Shown: positions 1-9,322, counted from the first letter of the stretch. The stretch is 64,000 nucleotides of DNA from JBBRCE01 sp038205115 (GCA_038205115.1 JBBRCE010000016.1:33617-97616); one strand, 5' to 3'. Made by a program: numbers and translations. Notes: generated by a model not told the origin, from the letters alone.

Positions 1-237
1 CAATTCAGTGCCGGCGCGGCCGATCACGCGTTGTTGAAGCAATAAGTCACGAAATTTCTCCCATGATCGGTTTTCGATTCATTGCGACATGCGCGCTTGG
101 AAACATCGGTCGGAATGCTCGTTTCAACTAAGCTTTCGCCACTTACTTCGCCGGCCCAGCTCGTTTGTCATGGCCGCGGATTCGCGTTATCGCAGCAGTG
201 CCGCATGGTCGATCCACAGACGCTGGCAGCGGCGGGA

Positions 238-284
238 AAGAAAGCCAACGGCCCACGCCCGAAAGCGAATTCAGGCGTGGGCCG
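238..284 (-). terminator. Probable intrinsic terminator of the peroxidase gene
   Basis: An 11-bp perfect inverted repeat (249-259 with 274-284, GC-rich, 14-nt loop) lies about 30 nt past the peroxidase stop codon. Read on the minus strand it is followed by a T-rich but interrupted tract (TTGGCTTTCTTT). The tract is imperfect, so efficiency is uncertain. The rest of 1-237 shows no gene I can support. Confidence 0.55.
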
Positions 285-314
285 CAGGATGCGTGTCACG
301 ATTTTCGATTATGT

Positions 315-2393
315 TTAAAAGAACAGGCCGGGACGTGGTGGCGGGCGAAGACGGTTATTGTCTGTGTCTTGCCCCAGCATGGCGTAAAGTTGCTCCAGGT
401 TGATAGGCGTTGGCGCACCAACCACGCCGCCCGCCACGGGCGGAACGTTGCGTTTGACCGCCTCGCCAAAATTCTGGTTGTTGATCAACTGCCCGCGCGT
501 GACGGCGACGGTCAGATCGTTTTTGGTGCCTAGCGCGGCGCCGGTCGGCAGAACTTCATGCACTTTGTAAGTGCCCAGCGCCACCTGGTCGAAGTAATAA
601 CGGCCTTCGCGATCGGTTTGCGTGGTGGCCACCACCGCGCCGGCCGTATCCAGCAATTGGATGGTGCGGCCAGCGATGCCGCGCTCGCCCAAATCGGTCC
701 GACCATTGGCGTTGACGTCGGCGAAGACCTGGCCGCTGACGCCCGTGCGATAGAAGAACACATCGCTTTGCAGGTTGGTCAGACCTGTGTTGCGCTGGAT
801 GATATCGGCCAGCGTGGTGTGCTGGATTTGATCCAACTGCGGGCCGGAGAGCGAGTTTTGATACCATAGCCGATCGCCATCGCGGAGGCGTTGGAATTGA
901 TCGGCGATGATCCGCGTAAACGTCGGTCCTAGGCTGCCGCCGGCCGTGTGATTTTCGGCCAGTCCGCCCACCCACAAATCGATGTTGTTGACGTTGCCGT
1001 ACAGCGATTGCAATTTCTGCTGCAAGCTCACGTCCGACGTGATCTGAGCAAAGCTGGTCACCTTGGGCAAACCGTAGGCCGCGCGAACCGAGTTGTAGTC
1101 GGCCAGGCCATGATCGCGGCCGCGCTGAATGTTGAGCGACGCCAAATCCAAACCGCCTTGGCCGGGCTCGCCAAACAAGAAATTCCGCAAACTATCGACC
1201 ACATGAATGTCGACCTCTTGCGCGTTATCGCTGGCCAGATACTTCAGTAGCGGATCGATGCCGGTCTGCTTGACGACGTTGGGATTGAAGAACGCATCCT
1301 TAAGTTCGACCGAGTCGGCCACTTCGGCGCCGGTGTTGGAAAGAAATTCCACATCGTCGCCGAGCATCGAATGCCCAAACCGGAACGCGGCCGTCGAAAA
1401 TTCGTTGGCAATGCCGGCATTTACGTTGGGGTTGTAGCCACGATACGGCGTAATGGCGTTCGGACCGAGCAGCGCCGGCAAAAACTCGTTGAAGGTCACG
1501 GCCTGCACTTCGGCAATCACCAACTTGCGGGCTTGCTGGTAGATCTGCTCATCGGTCAGCCGGGGATTGCTCTTGGCGAGTTGATCGGCCAGCCGATTGT
1601 GCTCGCGCACGAACAGCGTTTGCAGCGACGTAAGCTCGATGTTCTCGTTCGCTCGCACGTCGCCGGCCAAAAACAATTGGTTGTCGGCCGTTTGGTGCGT
1701 GTCGTTGGCGTTGGCCAAGCCGGCCGTGTTGAGTCCCAGCAAGTTGCCGTCGCTGGTTTTCAATTTACCGCCGACCATGGTCCGCAGCGCCGCGGCGCGT
1801 GTGGCGTCCGAGCCGTAAATCATCGAGCCATCCAGGTACGACGTAATGTCGTTGATCTGCTGCCGCGGATTCGCAGTGCTCGTGCCGGTGGCCGGATCGT
1901 ATTCCGATCGGCTGAGCGGAATCACCTGCGTGCCGGTGCCGTTCGGATCGAAGCTGGCGTCGCCGGTGGGCACCGCCACATTGAACGACTGCGTAGGCGT
2001 GCCGCCGGACGTCAGATCGATATCGTGATCGATGAACTGTCCCCAGGCGTAAACCATGTTGGACATGTAACGGTTGTTGAGAATGCTGTCCGACTGCGAG
2101 ACCAGCGTGTTGCTGATCAGGCGGGCGCTGGGCCGCGCGGCGCCGGCGGGCGTCGAGATGCCATCGGTATATTGCGCGGCCACGGTGCGAATCAGATCGG
2201 TTCCGGTGCTACCCCAACTGGCGTGGAGCAAGTTATTGCCGGCGCCATCCACTGAGTAGAACGGTGTGGGCGCTAGCACGGCCATCAGTTGCCGCGATTC
2301 CAGCGATTCCAGTTTTGGCCGCCGTGTGCGACCGGTGCGAGTTGTCTTGTTCCGAAGGTTAAGATGTTGCTGCAGCCACGATGTAATAGACAT
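315..2393 (-). CDS. Secreted animal-type heme peroxidase with SdrD-B-like C-terminal domain
   Basis: 692 residues. The start is the ATG at 2393 because AGGAGAAC lies just upstream on the minus strand; an in-frame extension to 2543 lacks such support. Residues 28-38 read LESLESRQLMA, the N-terminal motif of many planctomycete cell-surface proteins. The animal heme peroxidase fold is indicated by the distal His in GQFIDHDID (about 123), the Arg in FVREHNRLAD (about 263) and the proximal His in FRFGHSML (about 341), so the haem site looks complete. Residues about 550-640 (GQVFADVNANGRTD, then GRYYFDQV) resemble an SdrD B-like repeat that usually acts as a stalk or spacer. Family members oxidise halides or organic substrates with H2O2; the substrate here is unknown. 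It appears monocistronic, with a terminator-like hairpin downstream. Confidence 0.9.
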   Translation of the reverse strand: MSITSWLQQHLNLRNKTTRTGRTRRPKLESLESRQLMAVLAPTPFYSVDGAGNNLLHASWGSTGTDLIRTVAAQYTDGISTPAGAARPSARLISNTLVSQSDSILNNRYMSNMVYAWGQFIDHDIDLTSGGTPTQSFNVAVPTGDASFDPNGTGTQVIPLSRSEYDPATGTSTANPRQQINDITSYLDGSMIYGSDATRAAALRTMVGGKLKTSDGNLLGLNTAGLANANDTHQTADNQLFLAGDVRANENIELTSLQTLFVREHNRLADQLAKSNPRLTDEQIYQQARKLVIAEVQAVTFNEFLPALLGPNAITPYRGYNPNVNAGIANEFSTAAFRFGHSMLGDDVEFLSNTGAEVADSVELKDAFFNPNVVKQTGIDPLLKYLASDNAQEVDIHVVDSLRNFLFGEPGQGGLDLASLNIQRGRDHGLADYNSVRAAYGLPKVTSFAQITSDVSLQQKLQSLYGNVNNIDLWVGGLAENHTAGGSLGPTFTRIIADQFQRLRDGDRLWYQNSLSGPQLDQIQHTTLADIIQRNTGLTNLQSDVFFYRTGVSGQVFADVNANGRTDLGERGIAGRTIQLLDTAGAVVATTQTDREGRYYFDQVALGTYKVHEVLPTGAALGTKNDLTVAVTRGQLINNQNFGEAVKRNVPPVAGGVVGAPTPINLEQLYAMLGQDTDNNRLRPPPRPGLFF

Positions 2394-2913
2394 GCCTGTT
2401 CTCCTGCGCGAAGCGCGATTGTGCGCCGGTTCTCGTCCGCGATATGAACTGAGTATTGACCGCCAGCAGCAGCGATCGACCGTGCGAAACCTCGGCGGAA
2501 CGAGGATCAGCGCGCAGAGCGAAACGCCATGGCTGTTGGCCAAAAAATGTTGGGCTGAACCGGCCTCGAAAAAGATGTGATTACCCCGGCCGAACAGTCA
2601 CTCTCCGGACCGACGCGACATCGAGTGATGGCGTCGGCCGATGGTCCCGTGTGCCCTGTCCGGCTGCTTCGACTCAGTAATCTTATTGCAGCCTATCTGA
2701 ATAACGGATTAAGACCAACGATTTTTTCGGAGATTCCTAAAAACGGCTAAAACGTGCAAGAGCGATTCGTCGTTTTCGACGAGAACTCTCGAGTGAAGAT
2801 CACGGGAGATAGCATCACGCCAATCGATGGACGGCGCAATTGCGAATTAGAACCGAGCATGTTCCGCGTCCGACGTTGCGTCATAAGCAGTGGCAATCGC
2901 AGGCCAGAAACGC
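2394..2913. other. Intergenic region between peroxidase and phosphosugar mutase
   Basis: About 520 bp with no convincing gene. It holds the ribosome binding site of the peroxidase gene (AGGAG just past 2393) and must hold its promoter, which I could not pin down. A short inverted repeat (CGTCG-TTTT-CGACG, near 2768-2782) lies downstream of the mutase stop but lacks a good T-tract. Confidence 0.4.
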
Positions 2914-4728
2914 TCAGATGCCCGCGAATTTGGCCAACTCTTGATGCATTTGCGTCAGCCGCTGGCCCATGTCGCGTTTGGCGTCGTCCAGGCTGTGCAG
3001 TTGCTCGGCGGGCTCGAAGGTGAACATGTAAAACTTGATCTTGGGCTCGGTGCCGGACGGGCGCACGGCTACGTAATTTCCGTCGGCGGCCAGATCGAGA
3101 ATCACCATATCGCCGCGCGAACCGCCCATCGGTTGCGGCAACTGTCCGGGGTGAGTGCTGGTGCCGGAGGCGTAGTCGCGAATTGCCGCCACGGCGATGC
3201 CGGCCAACGTTTCCGGCGGAGTGGCGCGGAACCGGGCCATCACGGTGAGCATGTCTTTCATGCCCTGCGAGCCCGGCATCGTCACCGAAACCGTTCGCTC
3301 GCAGTGATACCCGTACTGCCAATACAGAGCATCGAGTTTTTCGTGCAGACTCTGATTATTCTGTTTGCAGACCGCGGCCAGTTCGCTGAGCAACATGGCG
3401 GCCACGGCGGCATCTTTATCGCGCGCGTAACTGCCCACCAGATATCCGTGCGATTCTTCCGCACCGAAGACGAATTTCTCCGGCCCCGCCTGATCCATCA
3501 TCTGGCCAATGTACTTGAAACCGACTTGCAAATCGCCTTCGGTCCGCACGCCGTACGCGTCGGCAATGCGACGAATCATTTCGGTGGTGACCAGCGTTTT
3601 GACCACGTAATGCTGCGGAGTCAGCGAGCCCGTTTTGCGGCGCGCGGCCAGCACGTATTCGGTCAGCAGCGCGCCAATCTGATTGCCGGTAAATGTGCCC
3701 CAGTCAGTCGATTTAAGTGTCAGCGGCGCGGCGCAGCCGAGGCGGTCGCAATCCGGGTCGCTGGCCAGAATCAGTTCGACGCCGGTAGTTTTGCCTTGGG
3801 CGATGATCGAATCGAACACGGCCGGATTTTCCGGATTGGAAACATGCCCCGGAACGTTGGGAAAATCGCCGTCGGGATTGGCCTGCGGTCCGAACAGTTC
3901 CACGTCGTTAAAGCCATCGGCCGCCAGCGCCGGTGATACGGCCGAAGCGCCCACGCCATGCAGGGGCGAATATAAGATTTTCACGTTGCGTGCGCCGGGC
4001 AGCGCTTGTCCGGCCACGGCGGCAATGTATGCGGTATCAGTTTCTTTTTCGCACATCACCACTTTGCCGGCGGCGACGGCGTCGGCAAACGGCATCACGC
4101 GAATTTCGCCGCAGCCCATCACGCCTTCGATAATGCCTTTGTCGTGTGGCGGCAGCACTTGCCCACCGGTGCTCCAGTAAACTTTGACGGCGTTATCGCT
4201 GGGCGGGTTGTGGCTGGCGGTGACCATGATGCCGCAGGCACAGCGATGGAATCTCACTGCAAACGAAAGTTCCGGCGTGCTGCGATAGCCGTCCAAGAAG
4301 CAGATTTTGAAACCGGCCGCAGCCATGATGCCGGCGCACAGTTCGGCAAACTGCCGCGAGCGATGCCGCGTGTCGTAAGCGATGGCGCACGACAATTCCG
4401 CGCCGGCTGGCGGGTTGGCGAGCACGTAATCGGCCAGCCCCTGCGCGCTTTCGCCAATCGTGCGATCGTTGATGGTGTTCGAGCCAAACGGATACATTTT
4501 GCCGCGACGACCGCCGGTGCCAAACGGAATCACCGTCCAAAACGCGTCGTCCAGCGCCAGCCACTTGGCTTGCTCGATATGTTGGCTGATGGCCGGCACA
4601 TAGGCCGAGTAACGGGCTTCGGTCAGCCAGATTTTCAGATTCTTGGCCGCCTCGGCCGTGAGCTGGCCGTCGATCACCGCGGCATCCACGTGTGCCAAAA
4701 GTGCGGGCGTAGATTCAAAACCAGTCAT
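2914..4728 (-). CDS. Phosphosugar mutase (phosphoglucomutase/phosphomannomutase family)
   Basis: 604 residues from the ATG at 4728 (MTGFESTPALL); the 109 in-frame codons upstream look non-coding. All four alpha-D-phosphohexomutase signatures are present in order: phosphoserine loop TASHNP with Ser about 172, metal-binding loop DPDCDR (about 324-329), sugar-specificity loop GAEESHG (about 422-428), and C-terminal phosphate-binding RPSGTEPK. Length and the K-Y-I-G-Q-M segment fit the PGM2-like branch, which interconverts sugar 1- and 6-phosphates in the cytoplasm. Substrate preference (glucose, mannose or a pentose) cannot be read from sequence alone. There is no strong Shine-Dalgarno. An intrinsic terminator lies about 225 nt upstream on the same strand, so a leader or a separate small transcript may precede it. 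Confidence 0.9.
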   Translation of the reverse strand: MTGFESTPALLAHVDAAVIDGQLTAEAAKNLKIWLTEARYSAYVPAISQHIEQAKWLALDDAFWTVIPFGTGGRRGKMYPFGSNTINDRTIGESAQGLADYVLANPPAGAELSCAIAYDTRHRSRQFAELCAGIMAAAGFKICFLDGYRSTPELSFAVRFHRCACGIMVTASHNPPSDNAVKVYWSTGGQVLPPHDKGIIEGVMGCGEIRVMPFADAVAAGKVVMCEKETDTAYIAAVAGQALPGARNVKILYSPLHGVGASAVSPALAADGFNDVELFGPQANPDGDFPNVPGHVSNPENPAVFDSIIAQGKTTGVELILASDPDCDRLGCAAPLTLKSTDWGTFTGNQIGALLTEYVLAARRKTGSLTPQHYVVKTLVTTEMIRRIADAYGVRTEGDLQVGFKYIGQMMDQAGPEKFVFGAEESHGYLVGSYARDKDAAVAAMLLSELAAVCKQNNQSLHEKLDALYWQYGYHCERTVSVTMPGSQGMKDMLTVMARFRATPPETLAGIAVAAIRDYASGTSTHPGQLPQPMGGSRGDMVILDLAADGNYVAVRPSGTEPKIKFYMFTFEPAEQLHSLDDAKRDMGQRLTQMHQELAKFAGI

Positions 4729-4951
4729 CGAAATTCTCGACAGAGGACCACTTGGCGACGTTTTGCACGCTGGCAACATGCTAGCTGCTCGGCGATTGCC
4801 ATTGTCGAAAAATCCCGCCGGGCAGCAAGTAGCAGGCAGAAAAGCAGGGCAAAATTCGCTTTTTCCGGCAGCCGGCGAGCGGCCTGCCAAGCGGCGTCCG
4901 AGATTGGCTGGGCGGCGCTGCTGGCCACGGCACGTGATGCGCTCAGCGCAT

Positions 4952-4997
4952 AAAAAAGGCCCGGTTGGCTGTGCGGGAACAGCAGCCAACCGGGCCC
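4952..4997 (-). terminator. Strong intrinsic terminator with no gene upstream
   Basis: Perfect 14-bp inverted repeat (4958-4971 with 4983-4996, loop 11 nt) followed on the minus strand by six T residues (top-strand A run 4952-4957). It faces the same way as the phosphosugar mutase, whose start codon is 224 nt further on, and no protein gene on this strand ends before it. It therefore terminates either a small RNA from 5000-5350 or the leader of the mutase mRNA. Confidence 0.75.
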
Positions 4998-5430
4998 ATC
5001 GACCGTGAAAAACCGTTGCGCCCGTGGTGGGCCTGATGGTCGCCGTGGGCGACATTGTGAGCTTAGATTCACGGTGCAGTATGATCGGCAGGTCACCGGC
5101 CCGACTCGATTGCGTCCAAAGCTTCGAGCCGAGCCGACTGGGTCAATCGTTTCTGCGACTGTCCTAAAAGCACTCGTCGTGCCAACTCGTCAGCACCGCG
5201 TCCAAACTTGAGCCGCGTTACACAAGATTGCTGGTTTCTTCGGCGAATTACGGCAAAGTTTTTTGCCCACGACGCCTAAATCTTAGGCTTCTGGAACCGT
5301 CGCGGATTGTAACTTTTACACGTTCAATGCTAGCACGTTCAAAGTTTGAAAAATCAGCGGCATTCAAACAACGTCGCCGGCAGCCAATCTGATCGTCGAT
5401 CCGAATTCCCAGCCCGGCCGACGCTGTCGA
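4998..5430. other. Intergenic region, possible small RNA on the minus strand
   Basis: No protein-coding signal on either strand. A small palindrome (GCCTAA-ATC-TTAGGC, 5273-5287) is visible, and the minus strand runs into the terminator at 4952-4997. The stretch could encode a non-coding RNA or a regulatory leader; I recognise no known RNA family. Confidence 0.35.
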
Positions 5431-5460
5431 TTGTTGGAGCCTTGATTCTGGCGGTATAAT
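5431..5460 (+). promoter_or_regulatory. Sigma-70-type promoter for the DUF6941-like/hicBA operon
   Basis: TTGTTG (5431-5436), an 18-bp spacer and a perfect TATAAT (5455-5460). Transcription would begin near 5467 and give a leader of roughly 130 nt before the GTG start at 5597. Confidence 0.55.
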
Positions 5461-5596
5461 CTAGCTCGGGACGAAGTTGATCGTGTTCACGGAATCGGTC
5501 GTCGCAGTTGTGGTATGTAAAATATGAGATTGGGCACGATGGATTGCGACCACGCCGCGGCGCGACTTCCGTTTTTGCGGCGTTGGAGTTGATTGC

Positions 5597-6037
5597 GTGA
5601 AGCCCCATTTGCAAGCCTTGGTGCTGGCCGAGCATGTCTATGAACTCATGGGCGGCGGAAAAGTTATCGCCAACACGGTCAATCATGTTACGATCAGGCC
5701 GAATTCCAATTTCTCCCAAGAAATCGAGCATCCAGACGGAACCAGGAATAGGTTCGTTTCTGGCGGGATGTCGGAAACTTCTTACGCTTACATCAGCTTG
5801 ACGGACGTTGTCGATTACACTGAATTGTTGATGCAATTCGTCAATTTGCAATTGAACGCCGTGTTGTTCGAAAGTTCGGTGGCCATTCGGTGCAGAGATC
5901 GATTGGCGACGGTTGAGATCGTCGCCGCGCTGCCGCGGTTGCCTGTCGCAAGCCCAGGAGCTTATGCATTCGAAATTGTTTGGAACGGAGAGATTTTAGG
6001 CTCGCATCGAATTGTCGCAAAACACATGGATGCCTAA
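5597..6037 (+). CDS. Conserved hypothetical protein, DUF6941-like
   Basis: 146 residues starting at a GTG with GGAG 8 nt upstream. No signal peptide or membrane segment. The opening (LQALVLAEHVYELMGGGKVIA) and the later YAYISLTDV and AFEIVWNGEILGSHRI resemble, from memory, the DUF6941 family of compact beta-rich proteins of unknown function. It ends 17 nt before hicB on the same strand, so the three genes probably share a transcript. Whether it has any role in the toxin-antitoxin module is unknown; it could simply share the promoter at 5431. Confidence 0.65.
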   Translation: MKPHLQALVLAEHVYELMGGGKVIANTVNHVTIRPNSNFSQEIEHPDGTRNRFVSGGMSETSYAYISLTDVVDYTELLMQFVNLQLNAVLFESSVAIRCRDRLATVEIVAALPRLPVASPGAYAFEIVWNGEILGSHRIVAKHMDA

Positions 6038-6054
6038 AGGAGATTGAGAATTAC

Positions 6055-6357
6055 ATGTCGACTGCATTTGACTCGGATCGAGATCTTAAATTTGGTGAAG
6101 TCCGTAACAACCCCAAGTCGTACCGCGCTCATGTGGCCGTGATACCCGATGCGGATGGCGGGTTTTCGGTCATCGTTTTGAATCTGCCGGGAACTGGCAG
6201 TTGCGGGGATTCGTTCGACGAGGCCATTGCCAACGTCCGAGATGCCATACTTGGTGTCGTGGAGTCTTACGAAGAAGATGGCTTGCCCATTCCCTGGATT
6301 ACGGAATATGCCGTTCCCCAGAACGCGACGTGCAAATGGATTTTGGTGAATGGCTAA
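6055..6357 (+). CDS. hicB: HicB-family antitoxin
   Basis: 100 residues from the ATG at 6055, preceded by AAAGGAG at about 12-nt spacing. The segment YRAHVAVIPDADGGFSVIV, followed by LPGTGSCGDSFDEAIANV, is the degenerate RNase-H-like HicB fold, which binds and neutralises HicA. The usual C-terminal DNA-binding helix-turn-helix is short or absent, because the protein ends soon after the domain (ATCKWILVNG). The gene overlaps hicA by 8 bp, so translation is probably coupled. Antitoxin-first order, as here, is common for this family. Confidence 0.8.
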   Translation: MSTAFDSDRDLKFGEVRNNPKSYRAHVAVIPDADGGFSVIVLNLPGTGSCGDSFDEAIANVRDAILGVVESYEEDGLPIPWITEYAVPQNATCKWILVNG

Positions 6358-6577
6358 GCTGCCGCAAGTTTCAGGGAGGCAAGCCGTGGCTGCGTTCGAG
6401 AAAGCAGGTTTCATCGTCGCGCGGATCAAAGGAAGTCATCACATCTTGAAAAAAGCGGGATGGCCGAACCGGCTTTCCATTCCGGTCCACAGTGGCAAAT
6501 CGGTCGGCAAGGGACTGCTACTTATCCAAATCGAGCAGGCGGGACTGACCGTCGGTCAGTTTTTGAGCCTACTGTAA
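6350..6577 (+). CDS. hicA: HicA-family mRNA interferase toxin
   Basis: 75 residues, the normal HicA size. The dsRBD-like fold is indicated by the opening SGRQAVAAFEKAGF and the signature GSHHILKK (His 30/31), which carries the catalytic histidine needed for mRNA cleavage; the rest (IPVHSGKSVGKGLL) is also typical. The key residues are intact, so the toxin is likely active. It overlaps the end of hicB by 8 bp and depends on the upstream gene for translation. Confidence 0.85.
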   Translation: MAKLPQVSGRQAVAAFEKAGFIVARIKGSHHILKKAGWPNRLSIPVHSGKSVGKGLLLIQIEQAGLTVGQFLSLL

Positions 6578-6630
6578 TCGTGGTCTCACGGCGATTCGTG
6601 TTCAGTGCGACCTGCTCGGAGGGCGCGACC

Positions 6631-7068
6631 TCAGTAGGTCACCGTCGACTCGCGCAATAGACTGATTGTGATGGCTTGGAATACCTTGCCGATTGCGTCG
6701 AATTCGCGGTCTTCGGCCTGATACATGATCAGCAGCGTGGCATCTGACGATTGGGCCACGCGGAGCAGCGCGGAATTGGTCAAATCCAGGCAGTAGAAGT
6801 TCAAGTCGTAGCCTTCAAGTTGGACATCGCCCAGATTTTCAATGACCGGCTCGACGTCCAACTCCTTGTATTCTTTGCGCATGGCTTTGACGGCAGTATC
6901 GAGCAGACGCTCGATGTGTTCGCCCGGCGGATGAATGATCACCGACCAAAAGCCGCCGCCCGGGGTGTAGAGCGCCACGGACCGCTGCCCACCGAGCGCG
7001 TCGGATTCGTCGAGCGTCCAATTCTCGGGATATTGAAAGCGGATGCCAGCTTTATCGAACAACGCCAT
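6631..7068 (-). CDS. Conserved hypothetical protein, PsbP/DcrB-like fold suspected
   Basis: 145 residues, cytoplasmic by appearance, with no signal peptide. The N-terminus GIRFQYPENWTLDES resembles the opening of the Mog1/PsbP/DcrB superfamily (the F-x-Y-P-x-x-W motif), and the alternating beta pattern through LLIMYQAEDREFD fits it. No catalytic residues are apparent. It converges with hicA and is separated from the TPR gene by 209 bp. I know of no function. Confidence 0.7.
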   Translation of the reverse strand: MALFDKAGIRFQYPENWTLDESDALGGQRSVALYTPGGGFWSVIIHPPGEHIERLLDTAVKAMRKEYKELDVEPVIENLGDVQLEGYDLNFYCLDLTNSALLRVAQSSDATLLIMYQAEDREFDAIGKVFQAITISLLRESTVTY

Positions 7069-7277
7069 CAGGCCATAACTCCGGAAAAAAGAACTGCCAA
7101 TCGCTTGCTAGCAAGCGGCACAAATTGCCAGCACCTATTATTCGGCCTTGCCGGCCAATCGCCAAGGCGCCGACCGATAAGAAAATGGGCGGGCTCATAC
7201 TGGCCGACATTGCCGGTTGTTGCCCGTTCTGGTACTGTCTGCCCACTCAACTGTCCGGTAAGACCGTTTGGCGTGCC

Positions 7278-8207
7278 ATGTCGCGATGCCCTGAGAAACG
7301 TTGCCCAGCCGCGTGGCGCTGGCGCCTGCTGGCGCTGGTTTGTCTGCTGTCCGCGCCGGGCTGCGCGATGTTCACGCATCAGGGGCCGGTTTCCAAGCAA
7401 GTGGCCAACTCGCGGCAGCTTTCGCAACGCGGGGCCGGCGCCATCGATCGCAACGACTGGTCGGCGGCCGAAGGGCTGTATGCCGACGCCGTGAAGGCCT
7501 GCCCTGTCGATATCGATGCGCGGCGCCAATATGCGGAAACGCTGTGGCACCGTGGCGACACGCTCAACGCCATCGCGCAGCTCGACGAAGTCAATCGAAT
7601 TTCGCCCGATGATGCCAACCTCTGCACTCGCGTAGGCGAAATGCATCTAGCGGCCGGACACCTCGAAGAAGCTCGGCATCGGGCCGATCAGGCGCTGGAT
7701 CTTTCGCCACAATCGGCCGCGGCTTGGACGCTGCGCGCCCGCGTGAACTTTGCCGCCGGCCTCAACGAAGCTTCGCTGGCCGACGCGCAGCGCGCACTCA
7801 GTTACCAAAAAGCCGATGCCAAACTGCTGCTGCTCACGGCGGAAATCTATCGTCGACTCGACCGCCCGCAACGGGCGCTCTCCACGCTCGAAAGCCTGGT
7901 CGATACCTATCCGCCCGGCGAAGAGCCCAAGCAAGTCTTGTTTTTACAAGGCTTGGCGTTGGTGGCGCTGGGTCGCAATTTGGACGCGGTCGAAAGCTAC
8001 CAGGCCGCGGCGCAAAAGGGCGATCCAGACCCCGACCTGCTCTATCGGCTAGCCGAGGCGCAATCGCTGGCTGGCCTCAAAGACGACGCCACGCAAAGCG
8101 TCCGCCAGGCATTGGCCCGTGATCCGAGTCATGCCGGCAGTTTGGCGTTGCTGCAAGAGCTCGGCCGCCCGGCATTAGCGCAATCGACGTTACCGGCCTT
8201 GCGTTAG
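7278..8207 (+). CDS. TPR-repeat lipoprotein
   Basis: 309 residues from the ATG at 7278. The N-terminus (WRWRLLALVCLLSAPGC) is a basic segment, a hydrophobic core and a plausible lipobox Cys, so the protein is probably lipid-anchored; an in-frame start at 7125 would bury this signal. The remainder is alpha-helical with repeated TPR-like units (for example AAAWTLRARVNFAAGLNEAS and DPDLLYRLAEAQSLAGLKDD). TPR proteins act as interaction scaffolds; the partner is unknown. It ends 26 bp from the convergent DUF1570 gene. Confidence 0.8.
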   Translation: MSRCPEKRCPAAWRWRLLALVCLLSAPGCAMFTHQGPVSKQVANSRQLSQRGAGAIDRNDWSAAEGLYADAVKACPVDIDARRQYAETLWHRGDTLNAIAQLDEVNRISPDDANLCTRVGEMHLAAGHLEEARHRADQALDLSPQSAAAWTLRARVNFAAGLNEASLADAQRALSYQKADAKLLLLTAEIYRRLDRPQRALSTLESLVDTYPPGEEPKQVLFLQGLALVALGRNLDAVESYQAAAQKGDPDPDLLYRLAEAQSLAGLKDDATQSVRQALARDPSHAGSLALLQELGRPALAQSTLPALR

Positions 8208-8233
8208 TCGCTGCTTATCTCCGCAGGCGACGA

Positions 8234-9322
8234 TTATTTCAAACCTTGCATGTAGCGCAGCCAACGTGCTTCGAGCATTTTCAGTTCGCCAAAGCTGGCC
8301 GTAAAGTCGGACATCCGCCGCGCGGACGAATAGATTTCGAACTGCGGCAGCGCGGCCGTTTTCGCCAGATACTTGGCGTATTCCGCCTGCTGCGTCTCCA
8401 CCAGGTAAAAGGTCAACGCCCACGACATCGCATACGCGGCGTTGGCATCTTGGGCAAATAAGCGATCGGACGAAACCAACTCCGCCAGCGTGCCGGCGGG
8501 CAAGCCTTTGGCCGCCAGTTGCTGAAAGTCACTCATGCGGCCCGCATTGATGCGATCCGACTGTTTTGTGTACAGGGAGGAATTCCAAACACCCGGCGCT
8601 TCGAACAGCGTGCCAAGACCTTCGGCCACCCACTTGGGCGGAGGCGCAAAGCGGTTGTGAATGCCAGTGTTGTACGCCGTCTGATGGCAGGCTTCGTGGA
8701 CGACGGTGGCAAAATTACGTTGCCATTCCGCGCCATCGGCATGACCGCCGCCTTGATCGAACAAGGTTACGCGATTGCTGCCCAGCGAATAATATCCGAG
8801 CACGCCTTGGCCAATGTTCACGCCTTCTCGCGAGGCATATTGCAACATCTCAGGCTGCGTCCGCCAGACAATGGCCACCAGCGGAAATTGCGGCGTACGC
8901 ATCGCAAAACCGCGGACCGTCATGTACTGCGACATCGAGCGATACAACTCCTCGAACCGCTCCGTCCAACGATCTTTTTGTCCCAGGGGGCAAGCAATTA
9001 GGTAATGTCCGGTGCCGCTAACTTCGAATCGCGATCCAAGTTCGCGCTGCAGCAGATCGCGCATCTCGGCCGCCGTCAGCGGACTGAAGGTATTGGCGGT
9101 CTTGCGAAAATTCTTGACGTCGCCCGGTTTGACTTGCAGCAACCGCCCATCGCGTGCGAGCAGCGCGAGCATGCTCTCCGACCAGACTAGCGGCGTGGCT
9201 TCAACCGCCTGCCCTTTGATCTCGGCGGACATCGTCCAAGCCTCGGCCGCATGGAGAGAGTGTGACGCAGCGCAGGCTGCGGCCAGCGTGGCCACCAGCA
9301 GTTGAAATCGAAGGGATCGCAC
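8234..9322 (-). CDS. Secreted DUF1570-domain protein (HExxH-like)
   Basis: 362 residues from a GTG at 9322, chosen because it gives a normal signal peptide (VRSLRFQLLVATLAAACA). An ATG at 9373 adds 17 basic residues and is possible; neither has a clear ribosome binding site. The segment VVHEACHQTAYNTG carries the HEAxH motif of DUF1570, a planctomycete family that resembles gluzincin peptidases; WVAEGLGTLFEAP supplies a downstream Glu. That points to a periplasmic or secreted zinc-dependent protein, but peptidase activity is not established for the family. Confidence 0.82.
   Translation of the reverse strand: MRSLRFQLLVATLAAACAASHSLHAAEAWTMSAEIKGQAVEATPLVWSESMLALLARDGRLLQVKPGDVKNFRKTANTFSPLTAAEMRDLLQRELGSRFEVSGTGHYLIACPLGQKDRWTERFEELYRSMSQYMTVRGFAMRTPQFPLVAIVWRTQPEMLQYASREGVNIGQGVLGYYSLGSNRVTLFDQGGGHADGAEWQRNFATVVHEACHQTAYNTGIHNRFAPPPKWVAEGLGTLFEAPGVWNSSLYTKQSDRINAGRMSDFQQLAAKGLPAGTLAELVSSDRLFAQDANAAYAMSWALTFYLVETQQAEYAKYLAKTAALPQFEIYSSARRMSDFTASFGELKMLEARWLRYMQGLK

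Noticed and set aside
1371..2255. Long plus-strand open frame inside the peroxidase gene
   Set aside because: Exact antisense of conserved peroxidase codons; no ribosome binding site and no protein-like pattern.
2890..4953. Long plus-strand open frames across the phosphosugar mutase
   Set aside because: Antisense of a gene with all catalytic motifs; the composition is a by-product of GC-rich codon bias.
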